In this document: positions 23,269 through 34,792 of the stretch, piece after piece | Layout: every line of letters begins with the position of its first letter | Position numbering within the stretch: the first letter of the stretch is position 1 | DNA from: Chrysemys picta bellii | Lineage: Eukaryota; Chordata; Testudines; Emydidae | NCBI RefSeq assembly: GCF_011386835.1 | Contig: NC_088800.1 | Location: forward strand, 25,038,572-25,102,571 | Direction of reading: 5' to 3' | Length of the DNA stretch: 64,000 nucleotides | Position numbers and translations under genes: made by a program | The notes under the pieces: model-generated | What the model saw: only the letters and a program-made list of their open reading frames with translations | Database searches by the model: none | Told to the model about the DNA's origin: nothing

Positions 23269-25316
23269 AACATAAGAAAGGCCGTACCCGGTCAGACCAA
23301 AGGTCCATCTAGCCCAGTATCCTGTCTACCAACAGTGGCCAATGCCAGGTGCCCCAGAGGGAGTGAACCTAACAGGCAATGATCAAGTGATCTCTCTCCT
23401 GCCATCCATCTCCATCCTCTGACAAACAGAGAATAGGGACACCATTCCTTACCCATCCTGGCTAATATCCATTAATGGACTTAACCACCATGAATTTATC
23501 CAGTTCTCTTTTAAACGCTGTTATAGTCCTAGCCTTCACAACCTCCCCAGGTAAGGAGTTCCACAAGTTGACTATGCGCTGCATGAAGAAGAACTTCCTT
23601 GTATTTGTTGTAAACCTGCTGCCTATTAATTTCATTTGGTGACCCCTAGTTCTTGTATTATGGGAATAAGTAAATAACTTTTCCTTATCCACTTTCTCCA
23701 CATCACTCATGATTTTATATACCTCTATCATATCTCCCCTTAGTCTCCTCTTTTCCAAGCTGAAGAGTCCTAGCCTCTTTAATCTCTCCTCATATGGGAC
23801 CCGTTCCAAACCCCTAATCATTTTAGTTGCCCTTTTCTGAACCTTTTCTAGTGCCAGTTTATCTTTTTTGAGATGAGGAGACCACATCTGTACACAGTAT
23901 TCGAGATGAGGGCGTACCATTGATTTATATAAGGGCAATAATATATTCTCAGTCTTATTCTCTATCCCCTTTTTAATGATTCCTAACAGCCTGTTTGCTT
24001 TTTTGACCGCCTCTGCACACTGCGTGGACATTTTCAGAGAACTATCCACGATGACTCCAAGATCTTTTTCCTGACTTGTTGTAGCTAAATTAGCCCCCAT
24101 CATATTGTATGTATAGTTGGGGTTATTTTTTCCAATGTGCATTACTTTACATTTATCCACAATAAATTTAATTTGCCATTTTGTTGCCCAATCACTTAGT
24201 TTTGTGAGATCTTTTTGAAGTTCTTCACAGTCTGCTTTGGACTTAACTATCTTTAGCAGTTTAGTATCATCTGCAAACTTTGCCACCTCACTGTTTACCC
24301 CTTTCTCCAGATCATTTATGAATAAGTTGAATAGGATCGGTCCGAGGACTGATCCTTGGGGAACACCACTAGTTACCCCTCTCCATTCTGAGAATTTACC
24401 ATTTATTCCTACCCTTTGTTCCCTGTCTTTTAACCAGTTCTCAGTCCATGAAAGGACCTTCCCTTTTATCCCATGACAGCTTAATTTACATAAGAGCCTT
24501 TGGTGAGGGACCTTGTCAAAGGCTTTCTGGAAATCTAACTACACCATGTCCACTGGATCCCCCTTGTCCACATGTTTGTTGACCCCTTCAAAGAATTCTA
24601 ATAGATTAGTAAGACACGATTTCCCTTTACAGAAACCATGTTGACTATTGCTCAACAGTTTATGTTTTTCTATGTGTCGGACAATTTTATTCTTAACTAT
24701 TGTTTCGACTAATTTGCCCGGTACAGACATTAGACTTACCGGTCTGTAATTGCCAGGATCACCTCTAGAGCCCTTTTTAAATATTGGCGTTACATTAGCT
24801 AACTTCCAGTCATTGGGTACAGAAGCCGATTTAAAGGACAGGTTACAAACCTTAGTTAACAGTTCCGCAACTTCACATTTGAGTTCTTTCAGAACTCTTG
24901 GGTGAATGCCATCTGGTCCCGGTGACTTGTTAATGTTAAGTTTATCAATTAATTCCGAAACCTCCTCTCGTGACACTTCAATCCGTGACAGTTCCTCATA
25001 TTTGTCACCTACAAAAGCCAGCTCAGGTTTGGGAATCCCCCTAACATCCTCAGCCGTGAAGACTGAAGCAAAGAATCCATTTAGTTTCTCCGCAATGACT
25101 TTATCGTCTTTAAGCGCTCCTTTTGTATCTCGATCATCAAGGGGCCCCACTGGTTGTTTAGCAGGCTTCCTGCTTCTGATATATTTAAAAAACATTTTGT
25201 TATTACCTTTGGAGTTTTTGGCTAGCAGTTCTTCCAACTCCTCTTTGGCTTTTCTTATTACATTCTTGCACTTAATTTGGCAGCGTTTATGCTCCTTTCT
25301 ATTTGCCTCACTAGGA
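23269..25316 (-). mobile_element. CR1 LINE, inner younger copy inserted in an older CR1
   Basis: A 5'-truncated CR1 on the minus strand. Its 3' untranslated end is at about 23270 (plus-strand AACATAAGAAAGGCCGTACC). Its coding part runs to about 25316. It sits between two pieces of an older CR1 whose reading order is continuous once this element is removed. I could not define a target duplication. Confidence 0.85.
23462..25237 (-). pseudogene. CR1 ORF2 reverse transcriptase, single in-frame stop
   Basis: The ORF2 protein of CR1 non-LTR retrotransposons copies the element's RNA into the genome by target-primed reverse transcription. On the minus strand one frame runs from 25237 to 23462, about 590 codons, broken by a single TAG at 24541-24539 where the family has Tyr (VDMV*LDFQKAFDKVP). 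The order is the thumb/finger entry KSPGPDGIHPRVLKEL, then FKKGSRGDPGNYRPVSL, GVPQGSVLGPILFNLFINDL and the catalytic FADDTKLL box near 24275. It closes with the CR1 C-terminal block LGLFSLEKRRLRGDMIEVYK and VNLWNSLPGEVV. The endonuclease domain is missing because of 5' truncation. All catalytic residues I can check are present, so this copy is young compared with its host CR1. Confidence 0.9.
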
Positions 25317-27383
25317 TAAATAGTTCCTGCTAATACATCCCAGAATGATGTTCGCTTTTTTTGCGACAGCGTTACACTGTTGACTCATATTTATCTTGTG
25401 GTCCATTATGACCCCCAGATCCCTTTCCGCAATACTCCTTCCTAGGCAGTCATTTCCCATTTTATATGTGTGCAACTGATTGTTCCTTCCTAAATGGAGG
25501 ACTTCGCATTTGTCCTTATTGAATTTCATCCTATTTACTTCAGACCATTTCTCCAGTTTGTCTAGATCATTTTGAATTTTAATCCTAACCTCCAACGCAC
25601 TTGCTACCCCACCCAGCTTGGTATCGTCCACAAACTTTGTAAGTGTACTCTGTATGCCATCATCTAAATCATCGATGAAGATACTGAACTGAACCGGACC
25701 CAGAACGGATTCCTGTGGGACCCCACTCATTATGTCCTTCCAGCATGACTGTGAACCACTGATAACTACTCTCTGGGAATGGTTTTCCAACCAGTTTTGC
25801 ACCCACCTTATAGTAGCTCCATCTAGGCTGCATTTCCCTAGTTTGTTTATGAGACGGTCATGCGAGACAGAATCAAAAACTTTACTAAAGTCAAGATATA
25901 CCAAGTCTACCACTTCTCTCCCCCCTCCCCCACATCCACAAGGCTTGTTACCCTGTCAAAGAAAGCTATCAAGTTGGTTTGACATGATTTGTTCTTGACA
26001 AATCAATGCTGGTTGTTACCTATCACCTTATTATCTTCTAGATGTTTGTAAACTGATTACTTATTTATTTGCTCCATTATCTTTCCGGGTACAGAAGTTA
26101 ATCTGACTGGTCTATAATTCTCTGGGTTGTCCTTATTTCCCTTTTTATAGATGGGCACTATATTTGCCCTTTTCCAGTCTTCTGGAATCTCTCCCACCTT
26201 CTATTACTTTTCAAAGATAATCACTAATGACTCAAATATCTCCTCAGTCAGCTCCTTGAGTATTCAAGGATTCATTTCATCAGGCTCTGGTGACTTGAAG
26301 ACATCTAATTTGTCCAAGTAATTTTTAGCTTCTTTCCCTATTTTAGCCTTTTCTGATCTTACCTCATTTTCACTAGCATTCACTACATTAAGACATCCAA
26401 ACACCACCGACCTTCTTGGTGAAAACCAAAACAAAAAAGTCATTAAGCACCTCTGCCATTTCCACATTTTCTGTCATTGTTTCCCCCCCCCCCCCCTCAT
26501 TGAGTAACGGGCCTACCATATCCTTGGTCTTCCTCTTACTTCTAATGTATTTATAGAATGTTTTCTTGTTATCCTTTGTGTCTAGCTAATTTGATCTCAT
26601 TTTGTACCTTGGCCTTTCTAATTTTGTCCCTACATACTTGTGTTATTTGTTTATATTCATCCTTCTACTTTGACCTAGTTTCCACTTTTTGTAGGACTCA
26701 TTTTTGATTTTTAGATCATTGAAGATCTCCTGGTTAAGCCAAGGTGGTCTCTTGTCATACTTCCTATCTTTCCTATGCATTTGGATAGTTTGCTCTTGTG
26801 CCCTTAATGTCCCATTGAAAAACTGCCAACTGTCTTCTATTGTTTTTCCCTTTAGACTTACTTCCCATGTAGGGTGACCAGACAGCAAGTATGAAAAATT
26901 GGGACAGGGGGTGGGGTGTAATAGGTGCCTATATAAGACAAAGCCTCAAGTATTGGGACTGTCCCTATCAAATCAGGACATCTGGTCACTCTATTCCCAT
27001 GTAATCTTACCTACCAACTCCCTGAGTTTGCTAAAGTCTGCCTTCTTGAAATCTATTGTCTTTATTTTGCTGCTCTCCCTCCTAACATTCCTTAGAAACA
27101 TGAATTCAATCATTTCATGATCACTTTCACTCAAGGTGTCTTCCACTTTCAAATTTTCAACCAGTTCCTCCCTATTTGTCAAAATCAAATCTAGAACAGT
27201 TTCTCCCCTGGCAGCTGTCTCCTCCTTCTGAAATAAAAAATTGTCTCCAATACATTCCAAGAACTTATTGGATAATTGCCTTGCTGTGTTATTTTCCTAA
27301 CAGATGTCTGGGTGGTGATGGGGGACTTCAGCTACCAAGTCCTGTGCTTTGGATGATTTTGTTAGCTGTTTAACAAGGAACAT
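25317..27383 (-). mobile_element. CR1 LINE, 5' part of the outer copy, with a MITE inside
   Basis: Minus-strand CR1 remnant. The endonuclease end is at 26991-27260 ([14 protein letters not shown], then SDHEMIEF). A middle region with [14 protein letters not shown] lies at 26643-26888, and KSPEPDEMNP at 26264-26467. The reverse transcriptase at 25311-25913 has LDFSKVFDSVSHDRL, SGVPQESVLGPVQFS and FVDDTKLGG. It stops in NIILGCISR at about 25317, where the inner CR1 begins. It continues at 23268. A 124-bp MITE interrupts it at 26870-26993, and there are many stops and frameshifts. Confidence 0.85.
26870..26993. mobile_element. hAT-like MITE with 'agggtgaccag' ends
   Basis: A 124-bp element with inverted ends TAGGGTGACCAG and CTGGTCACTCTA, flanked by the 8-bp repeat TTCCCATG (26862-26869 and 26994-27001). 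Removing it restores the CR1 coding frame order ([10 protein letters not shown] to the KITWE side). A relative lies at 41308-41421. Confidence 0.88.
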
Positions 27384-28458
27384 ATTTGTTCCTTGCTCTG
27401 GCTGATCTGGTCTAGCACAGTAAAGGAACAGAAATATTGCCTTTTAAAACGGATCTCTAAGACTGGGAACTTTTTTCTTTCTTTCTTTTTTTTTGGGGGG
27501 GGGGGTATTTCAATACAAAGGGCACTCTTCCTAATGCAGAGCTGCTTTACAGCTACCCAATAGGATAGAGTTTTCTCTCTCTCTCTCTCTCCATAAAAAG
27601 CTGTAAATCTTTTTCCTCACTATGGCTTTGTCTTGAGTAGAAGGCCTTAGGCCTTGTCTACTCTATCAATGCTTTGCAGAGCCTCTAGTGTAGATGCAGG
27701 TTATGCCAACAGGAGGAATTTTTCTGTTGGTATAGTAATACCACCTCCCCAAACAACATTAGACTTGAGGTTTTGCTGCCCTAGCAACGTCTTTCCCCCC
27801 CACACACACACACTGCTGACCAACATAGCTATGCCAACAAAACTTTGTAGGGTAGACTTCCTACTGTAGCTGCAGAGTAACACCATTAGCTTGGTTTTAG
27901 CTCACGTTCTAGCCCAGAAAGAAGCTTAAGCTACAGTTTGACCAAGTAACTGGTGCAAAATTTTCAAAACCACTAAGTGACAGGCTCCTAAATACCATTT
28001 TCAATGAGTTTAACTAGCACATGTTAACTAAACTCAACCACTTTTCCTGTCAAGACAATGCCAATGTTGACATAGTTAGCCAGGAAGCATGTGTTATTTA
28101 GCACTCTCTCTTGGACAGCAGACAGAAACAAACAAAATTGCCCGGTCTCACATCTCAGATTAGACTTTATATCGAATACAAACTGAAGGAACATGCCTTT
28201 TCTTGGGTGACAGCCACACAATACTTTTGTCCCATTACTGCTTAGCCTTCTCTTGTAGTGATGTTAACAAAGGTTGATCTCTTGTAATTCCCATGTATTT
28301 TTTTAAACCATCACCACATTCGGTACTGTCAACATAGGGAGTGCTGCATTTCCCTTCTCATTCAATTTCTCCCTCAATTAAGCATGTCCTATCAGGCTGA
28401 TAGAGTTCTTCCTTCATTTCTCTCTACATCATCTCACAAAAATTAAGATGCTTTTTGA
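27384..28458. other. non-coding DNA with one MITE and a (CT)n tract
   Basis: Contains a TCTCTC run at 27574-27590 and the MITE at 27650-27862. Nothing else is recognised. Confidence 0.45.
27650..27862. mobile_element. Harbinger-type MITE, degraded
   Basis: The left end GGCCTTGTCTACTCTATC and right part AACTTTGTAGGGTAGACTTCC resemble the ends of the Harbinger-type MITE at 34059-34323 (CAAGTCTACACTAC ... TTTGTAGTATAGACC), with shared internal wording (TATGCCAACAAAACTTTGTAG). TTA precedes the left end. A right-hand copy of TTA is not evident. Confidence 0.6.
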
Positions 28459-28463
28459 GGTAC

Positions 28464-29214
28464 TGTCAAGGCTGCTTCCCCACTTTGAACTTTAGGGTAC
28501 AAATGTGGGGGCCTGCATGAAGACTTCTAAGCTTAACTACCAGCTTAGATCTGGTCCGCTGCCACCATTCCCAAATGGATTCCCTTTCCTGGGAAGCCTT
28601 GAGAAACTCTTAACCAATTCCCTGGTGAATACAGATCCAAACCCCTTGGACCTAAAAACAAGGAAAAAATCAATCAGGTTCTTAAAAAGAAGGCTATTAA
28701 TTAAAGAAAAAGGTAAAAATCATCTCTGTAAAATCAGTATGGAAAATAACTTTACAGGGTAATCAAACTTAAAGAGCTCAGAGGACCTCCCTCTAGCCTC
28801 AGGTTCAAAGTATAGCAAACAAAGATAAACACTCTAGTAAAAGGTACATTTACAAGTTGAGAAAACAAAGGAAAACTAACACGCCTTGCCTGGCTATTTA
28901 CTTACAAGTTTGAAATAGGAGAGACTTGTTTAGAAAGATGCGGAGAACCTGGATTGATGTCTGGTCCCTCTCAGTCCCAAGAGCGAACGACTCCCAAAAC
29001 AAAGAGCACAAACAAAAGCCTTCAACCCCCCCCCCCCCCCCCCAAGATTTGAAAGTATCTTGTCCCCTTATTGGTCCTTTGGGTCAGATGCCAGCCAGGT
29101 TACCTGAGCTTCTTAACCCTTTACAGGGAAAAGGATTTTGGAGTCTCTGACCAGGAGGGATTTTATAGTACTGTACACAGGACAGCTGTTACCCTTCCCT
29201 TTATAGTTATGACA
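28464..29214 (-). mobile_element. solo LTR with 5-bp target duplication
   Basis: A 751-bp LTR whose plus-strand ends are TGTCAAGG and TTATGACA, flanked by GGTAC on both sides (28459-28463 and 29215-29219). The minus orientation is suggested by a TATA-like ACTATAAAATCC read on that strand near 29160. An 18-nt C-run lies at 29026-29043. There are no internal genes, consistent with recombination between two LTRs. I recognise the sequence as a common turtle LTR family but cannot give its catalogue name. Confidence 0.88.
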
Positions 29215-29219
29215 GGTAC

Positions 29220-30479
29220 AGATGTTTCTGAAATAGGTAATTAAAATGAGTACTCCACGTACATCGGTCTCCTTCAACTTATGACCCTTCCCACCTACCA
29301 AGAAAAGAGTTGCTGCCTCTAATTCTAAAGGTTTTGTGAAAAAGTCAGGGCTGCAAGGCACTGAACACTTCTTGAGTCACTGGGGATTGAATGTGTTCAG
29401 CACACTGTGGAATCAGGCTCCAAACCTTCTATGCAAAATGTTCCAGTTGAAAAACAAAATGTACTTTAAGAACTAACTGTAATTAGTTTTCTGTTATTCT
29501 GGTAGGTCAAATTAACTTCACATTTGCAGATCAAAATAAAAAGACATTTTAACAGCATAAACATAGGTTAAATCCCTCTGTAATACGAGGGAACAATGCC
29601 TTGTTTAGTCTGTTTAAGACAAGATTCCATTCTAGCAGCTTGCTCCAAGCAGCCTCTCAATAACTCTTCCAAGGGATTCTCTTGAGTGGCTTTCTGAAAC
29701 CAAGACTTCTATTTCCTGCTGCACAAACACAGCAAAAGAAACCTAATCTATGTCTCTGGTATTGGAGCACCATATTGGAAATTCACAATTTAACAAACAA
29801 GCAAACACCAATCATGCTTTATAGCCAAAGAATCTTTCAAAAGCCATGCTGCCTCACTGTCCAACTTGAGGCTAGTTCCTGCTCCCATGGAAGTCAATGG
29901 AAATTTGGTTATCAACTTCAAAAGGAGCAGAATCAAGCTCTTACCATGTAGTATTCAAACGAGGACAAGTAATGACATTCTCCCCTGGTGTCCCCCTTCT
30001 TTTCCATTCCGGCACCAGTGCAAGTTCAAGTACGGTTGTTTTCATTTTTTGATTTTGTTGTGGAGAACCCTGCACTCATTTTGGCAGATTTTGAGTTTGT
30101 AGAGTCAGCTTGTGTCTGTAAAACTTTAAATGAATATGCACTTACTTGGAAGGATGTGGCAACAGTGAATTCCAACTCGGTTTCTTACTGTGTGAAGTTC
30201 ACACAAAATGTAAAGCTGAATAAAAAAAATCTGAATTGCTTTCTTTTGTCTTGCCCAGCTCACCTGCGGCAGGTTTCTGTCTCATTGAACAGGTGTTCCC
30301 AAAATGCATGATTTGAAAAACTTTGTAATAGATGCTGGATGTTTTCAAGCATTCAAGTGAAGAAAAAGAAAAAAAAAAACCAACAACCCCACACTTCTAT
30401 GATGTTTGCAAAGAGATTGCGTTTGAATGCAGCATTCCAGTTTCAGTTGTACCAACAGGATAGTTTAGTATGTATTTGG
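29220..30479. other. non-coding DNA with a small inverted-repeat relic
   Basis: Near 29872-29938 GTTCCTGCTCCCATGGAAGT and AAAAGGAGCAGAATCAAGC form a short inverted pair typical of old amniote MITE debris. Other open frames (29988-30311) show no recognisable domain. Confidence 0.4.
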
Positions 30480-31335
30480 CTGTACAGAGTGTTCAGAAGG
30501 CATGGGTAGTCTTAATGTGACTTTTAGACCACAAAGAGTTCAACAGTGCAAAAGCCAAAAAGCTGAAATCTCAAGCAGCTACTCAAGAAATTAGGCAAAG
30601 CCTCTGTACAAAACTCGAATTCCTGATTGAAACATTTCAACCACTACATGAAGCACTGAAGAAATTGGAATCCAATTCTTTAACAGATGGCACATTTTCT
30701 AATACAGAGGTGTATGGCATTCTGGTTAACAATATCTCTGCAGAAATTTCTCACAAAAGCACATCTGGGGAGAATCCAGATTCCAGAAAAAACAAATCTT
30801 TTCATGTCTATGTTGTCAGTCACTGAGCAGGACAACCTCGCAAAAGCTTTCATACGTTTTTACGAAGAGCTGTCAAAGTAGCGGAAAGTTACTGTCATTC
30901 ACACTATGTCCCCTGAAGCTTTTCACAGTGAATCATCACTCTGGAAAGTCGTTGTGATGTTTGACCCTTATTGTAAAAGTGTGGCCTCAGCTGATAAATT
31001 TAAAGAGTATGCTCATATAATCTGCCCCTTTGGGGCTTCTAATGAAGAAAGTGAAAAACTAGAAAGTGAATTTCGCGCCTACATGGCAATGCTTTCCCTG
31101 GACAACCACTCCATCATTTCTCTTGAATTCCGGAAAATCCACCACACTGACTTTCCAACTTTGAGCTGTGCTGCCTCTCGCATCCTCAGTGTCCCACCTC
31201 ACTCAACTGATGTGTAGAGAGTATTTTTGAAATTCAGCTACATTCAAGACTGTAGGAGAATGGGCCTTGGAAAAGACTCCTTAAAAAGATTGCTACAAGC
31301 CTACACTATGCAGGACTTTTGGAAATTACACTGAA
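30480..31335 (+). pseudogene. fossil hAT-type transposase, C-terminal half
   Basis: A plus-strand protein fossil. A frame at 30906-31217 reads through WKVVVMFDPYCKS, FKEYAHIICPFGAS and LEFRKIHHTDFPTLSCAASR, then ILSVPPHSTDV. After a single stop it continues FLKFSYIQDCRRMGLGKDSL to about 31330. The order Phe-Pro-x-Leu...Ala...Leu-Ser-x-Pro...Ser-Thr...(Glu-Arg)-Val-Phe...Arg...Leu is that of the hAT C-terminal dimerisation region. Upstream pieces in other frames (30640-30880: LHEALKKLESNSL, VYGILVNNIS) may belong to the same protein. Several stops and shifts make it non-functional. No end repeats or target duplication were found, so its element boundaries are unknown. Confidence 0.6.
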
Positions 31336-31496
31336 GGACTTCACATAAAACAGTGAGTATTTATACATATTTTAAAATATTGTGCCCAATTATTAAATGT
31401 AAATATTTATAGACTAATAGTTCAAAGTCTATAACAGTAAACTATTTATTCAAATGAAAAGTTTTATTTGGGGATTAGAGAGATACTGTTTTCTTA

Positions 31497-31795
31497 GGGC
31501 TTGTCTTCACTACCCGCCGGATCGGCGGGTAGCAATTGATCTATTGGGGATCGACTTATCGCGTCTAGTGAAGACGTGATAAAATCGATCCCTGATGGCT
31601 CTGCCGTCGACTCCAGAAATCCACTGCGACAAGAGGCGGAAGCGGAGTCGACGGCGGCGGTCGACTCGCCGCCATCCTCACAGCCAGGTAAGTCGACCTA
31701 AAATACGCAACTTCAGCTACGCTATTCACGTAGCTGAAGTTGCATATCTTAGGTCGACCCTCCCCCCTTTCCCCCCCCGTAGTGTAGACCTAGCC
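31497..31795. mobile_element. Harbinger-type MITE, TSD TTA
   Basis: A 299-bp element with ends GGGCTTGTCTTCACTAC and GTAGTGTAGACCTAGCC, flanked by TTA (31494-31496 and 31796-31798), the 3-bp target class of PIF/Harbinger. The interior has local palindromes (AACTTCAGCTACG/CGTAGCTGAAGTT). It belongs to the same family as 36327-36627. Confidence 0.9.
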
Positions 31796-31798
31796 TTA

Positions 31799-34058
31799 AA
31801 CTCAGAGATGGCATTGTGTTTTGAGTTCTGTTTTAGTTCTGCAGCAAACCACATGGAATTCCATTCATCAAAGCGTTAATCTACTGAATACTTTTCCCTC
31901 ATCCTTCCGTCCACCAAAATAAACCCCAATATTTACCATGAAAAATTATTAATAGTTTTTTGCACCGATTTTCGGCTGTTTTTGTTGTTGTAGTAATAAA
32001 CACCGATAAATTCCCAGGAAAAAATAAATAAAATAACCAAAAATGAAGAGCCCTAGGTATATGATGTTATGCACCAGTAGCAGCTTAAAATACTGGAATC
32101 CTGCCTGAAACAAAAGTAAAAACAACTCATAGCAAAACCAAAGGAGATTAAATCTAAAATATTGGCTGCACCCTGTGGCACATTCAGTCACTTATGAAGT
32201 CTGGTTTGAAGCCAGAAAATTAATTAATTAAATAAATAAAATAAAATAAATAAATGATCTGCTCTAAAACCTGGGGGGGGGAAAAAGATACTAACTTTTC
32301 ATCACCATCCACACTTTGGACATGAGTGAGTTATATTTTTAAAAGTATAAATATTTGCTACAGGAAGGCACTACTTGCTGCTGATAACACCAGTCTGTAT
32401 TGTGTAACTTTTTACTGTTTTGTGGGATGGCTAATGTTGTAACCTGAGCATGAGAAGTGCATAGTAATTGTGGTTGTGCGTGTTAATTAAGTGAATCCCT
32501 GAAGTTTTCACAATGCAATGCAAATCTAAGTATTTATAATGCAGCCATCACCATGTGTTTACAGCAGGAACATAGAAGATGTCCCTTACGAATTATTAAT
32601 TTGAAACATCATGCATGATGTTTTAAAAACAGGTAGAGAGAGAGAGATAAGAGAACCAGAAAAGCAGATATTCGCTTTTCACAGGCATTAAAGCAAATTA
32701 GCTAGCAAAAATATGCTACCTACGAAATCAGTCTGATTTGGGTAAATCACTAGCCCACAATAACCATCAAGTTTTTTGGCACATCTATTGCCAGGAGGCT
32801 AGAGGAATTTCAGTCTGTTAGTAGACCTCACCTCCGATGCTAGCCTCCACTCTACTCTGTTTGAAAGGGTTGTTTTCTTCCTTCTCAGCGCTCATAGCAA
32901 CCAATTTCATTATACCTCTGACTGAGCAGCTAGGAAGACTGAACAAAACAACCAACAGTTAAGAAAGCAACAAGTCAGCTGTCTCCAGGCTGACCTTGGT
33001 GCACACATGCTGTTCATTTTCAGGGCTGTATAGCAGCTGTCACGCCAGCCCAGACACTTCTAAGTAGGTAGAAATGGAGGGGGGGAAAAAAAACCCTTAA
33101 ATGAAAGTACTTCTGCAAAACAGTCATCAGCATCTACCCTTCCAGATAGTGCTGAGTGCTGCCAACTTTGTCCATGATCTTAACAGCAGTGTTCCAAAAC
33201 CAGTAGCTCAGGGAAGGACGTTGCAGCAATCAGGAGAACCGTACAGATAGCTCTTTCCATCACCCACTATGCGATTCACCAATAAGAGGACCCGAGTTTC
33301 AGAACTGCAGGCATGGAATTATTTGCTTGATTTACATGTGCAATTACCAAAACTGCATGCACAACATAGGTATTTTATTTGCACATACAAATTACTAGTT
33401 AGATGCTGTCTTGGCAACCTGTACACCCATATACCGGATACTTGTGCAGAATCATAGTAAAGGTGTGCGCAAGATTAGAAACCCAGGCACAAACTGTTCT
33501 AGCATTCTAAACAATTCATGGATCCCACACATTTATCACTTGATAACGAATCATTTGTATTCTCAAATAGAAGTACAGCACAAAGGGTGATCTCTGAAAG
33601 CGGTTCCCCATATTCCTTCCTCAGGGCTCATAGTTTGGGGGGGGGAGGGGAGAGAGGCATGAAGCAGATATCTTTAGTTTATAACAGAGGTTCTTTAAGG
33701 ACTTTGTCTCAGCTATGCCTCCTCCTCAACCAGCACAATGCACAGGCTCAGTTCTGCCCTCATCACTGGAAGATTCCAACTACTTTCTGTAACCAATCAC
33801 CCCTACCCGTAGGCAGACTTTGCATTAACTGGGCCATGGGCCAAGTAAGCCCAGGTTGAATCCAGCTTATTGACTACATTTTGCCTTAAAATATTATTTT
33901 GTGCCCATTATCATGGTATCTGGGCACCTTACAAGGCTTGAGGGCTCAGACATCATACTGACTCCTGCTGCCTGCAGCTTTACAAGTCACCTATGAAACT
34001 AGGTTTAAATTAGTTGGCAAGGTCTTGACAAAGAGGTGCACCCTGCATCTGTTTCTAA
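31799..34058. other. non-coding DNA, microsatellite, nothing classified
   Basis: An AAT/AAAT-type microsatellite lies at about 32218-32257. No exon or mobile element is recognised in the remainder. Confidence 0.45.
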
Positions 34059-34323
34059 GGGCAAGTCTACACTACACCGGTATAGCTGTATTGGCAGAGC
34101 CCCCTAGAATAAACGCTGTATTGCTAACAGAAAGAGGACTTTGGCCAGCTGAGTAACACCACGTCCCCAAAGGACAATAACTATGCTGACAGAAGCCCTC
34201 TTCTGTTGGCATATCTGCATCTACACTGGGGGTTTGCTGGGATAGCTATGTCAGCTGAAGAAGTGTTTTTGTTTACACCCTGACATAGCCATGCTGACAA
34301 AACTTTGTAGTATAGACCTGGCC
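34059..34323. mobile_element. Harbinger-type MITE
   Basis: Ends GGGCAAGTCTACACTAC and TAGTATAGACCTGGCC are imperfect inverted repeats. The flanking trinucleotides are TAA and TGA, so one side has probably mutated. The internal wording TGCTGACAAAACTTTGTAG is shared with 27650-27862. Confidence 0.78.
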
Positions 34324-34575
34324 TGAAAGGGGCCAGGCTCCTACTTAAAAATAGCAAATTACATAGGTGAGGTCCTACTACTAAGAAAGCTCAGCCTCCA
34401 ACATCAAGATTCTTAGTCCTAAAGACATTTAATTCCAGTGTTCTAGATGAGCATAGCTTGCACAGTGGGTGAGACATTGCCAGGCAATGCCTAAGATAGC
34501 CTAGCATGCTACATTTACAATTAAATAAACGTTTGTATAACAATTTCAGTATTGTTCTAATTAACAGAATTAAAT

Positions 34576-34740
34576 AAAAAGAAGAACAGGAGTACTAGTG
34601 GCACCTTAGAGACTAACAAATTTATTAGATGCATATATATCTATATGCATCCAAAGAAGTGGGCTGTAGTCCACGAAAGCTTATGCTCTAATAAATTTGT
34701 TAGTCTCTAAGGTGCCACTAGTACTCCTGTTCTTCTTTTT
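34576..34740. repeat. perfect 54-bp inverted repeat, 57-nt loop
   Basis: Arms 34576-34629 and 34687-34740 match at all 54 positions. The loop contains a second small palindrome, TGCATATATATCTATATGCA. Confidence 0.95.
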
Positions 34741-34780
34741 GCGGATACAGACTAACACGGCTGCTACTCTGAAACCTGTC
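34578..34780 (-). mobile_element. tRNA-type SINE with snap-back tail
   Basis: Flanked by a perfect 12-bp direct repeat AGAATTAAATAA (34566-34577 and 34781-34792). On the minus strand the element starts with GACAGGTTTCAGAGTAGCAG, and the wording AGCCGTGTTAGTCTGTATCC then matches a SINE abundant in turtles. Instead of ending with the usual tail, the sequence turns back at GATGCATATAGATATATATG and repeats its own upstream part in inverse. Perfect inverse copies run at 34576-34629 and 34687-34740. Confidence 0.88.
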
Positions 34781-34792
34781 AGAATTAAATAA

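Noticed and set aside
24906..25319. 137-residue plus-strand frame
   Set aside because: It is antisense to the CR1 reverse transcriptase, which has the family motifs on the minus strand.
24906..27383. Reading the CR1 region as three independent CR1 insertions
   Set aside because: The first and third pieces join at consecutive residues, so one copy split by another is simpler.
31497..31795. Plus-strand 94-residue frame through the MITE
   Set aside because: It crosses the MITE boundary and has a low-complexity basic stretch but no domain.
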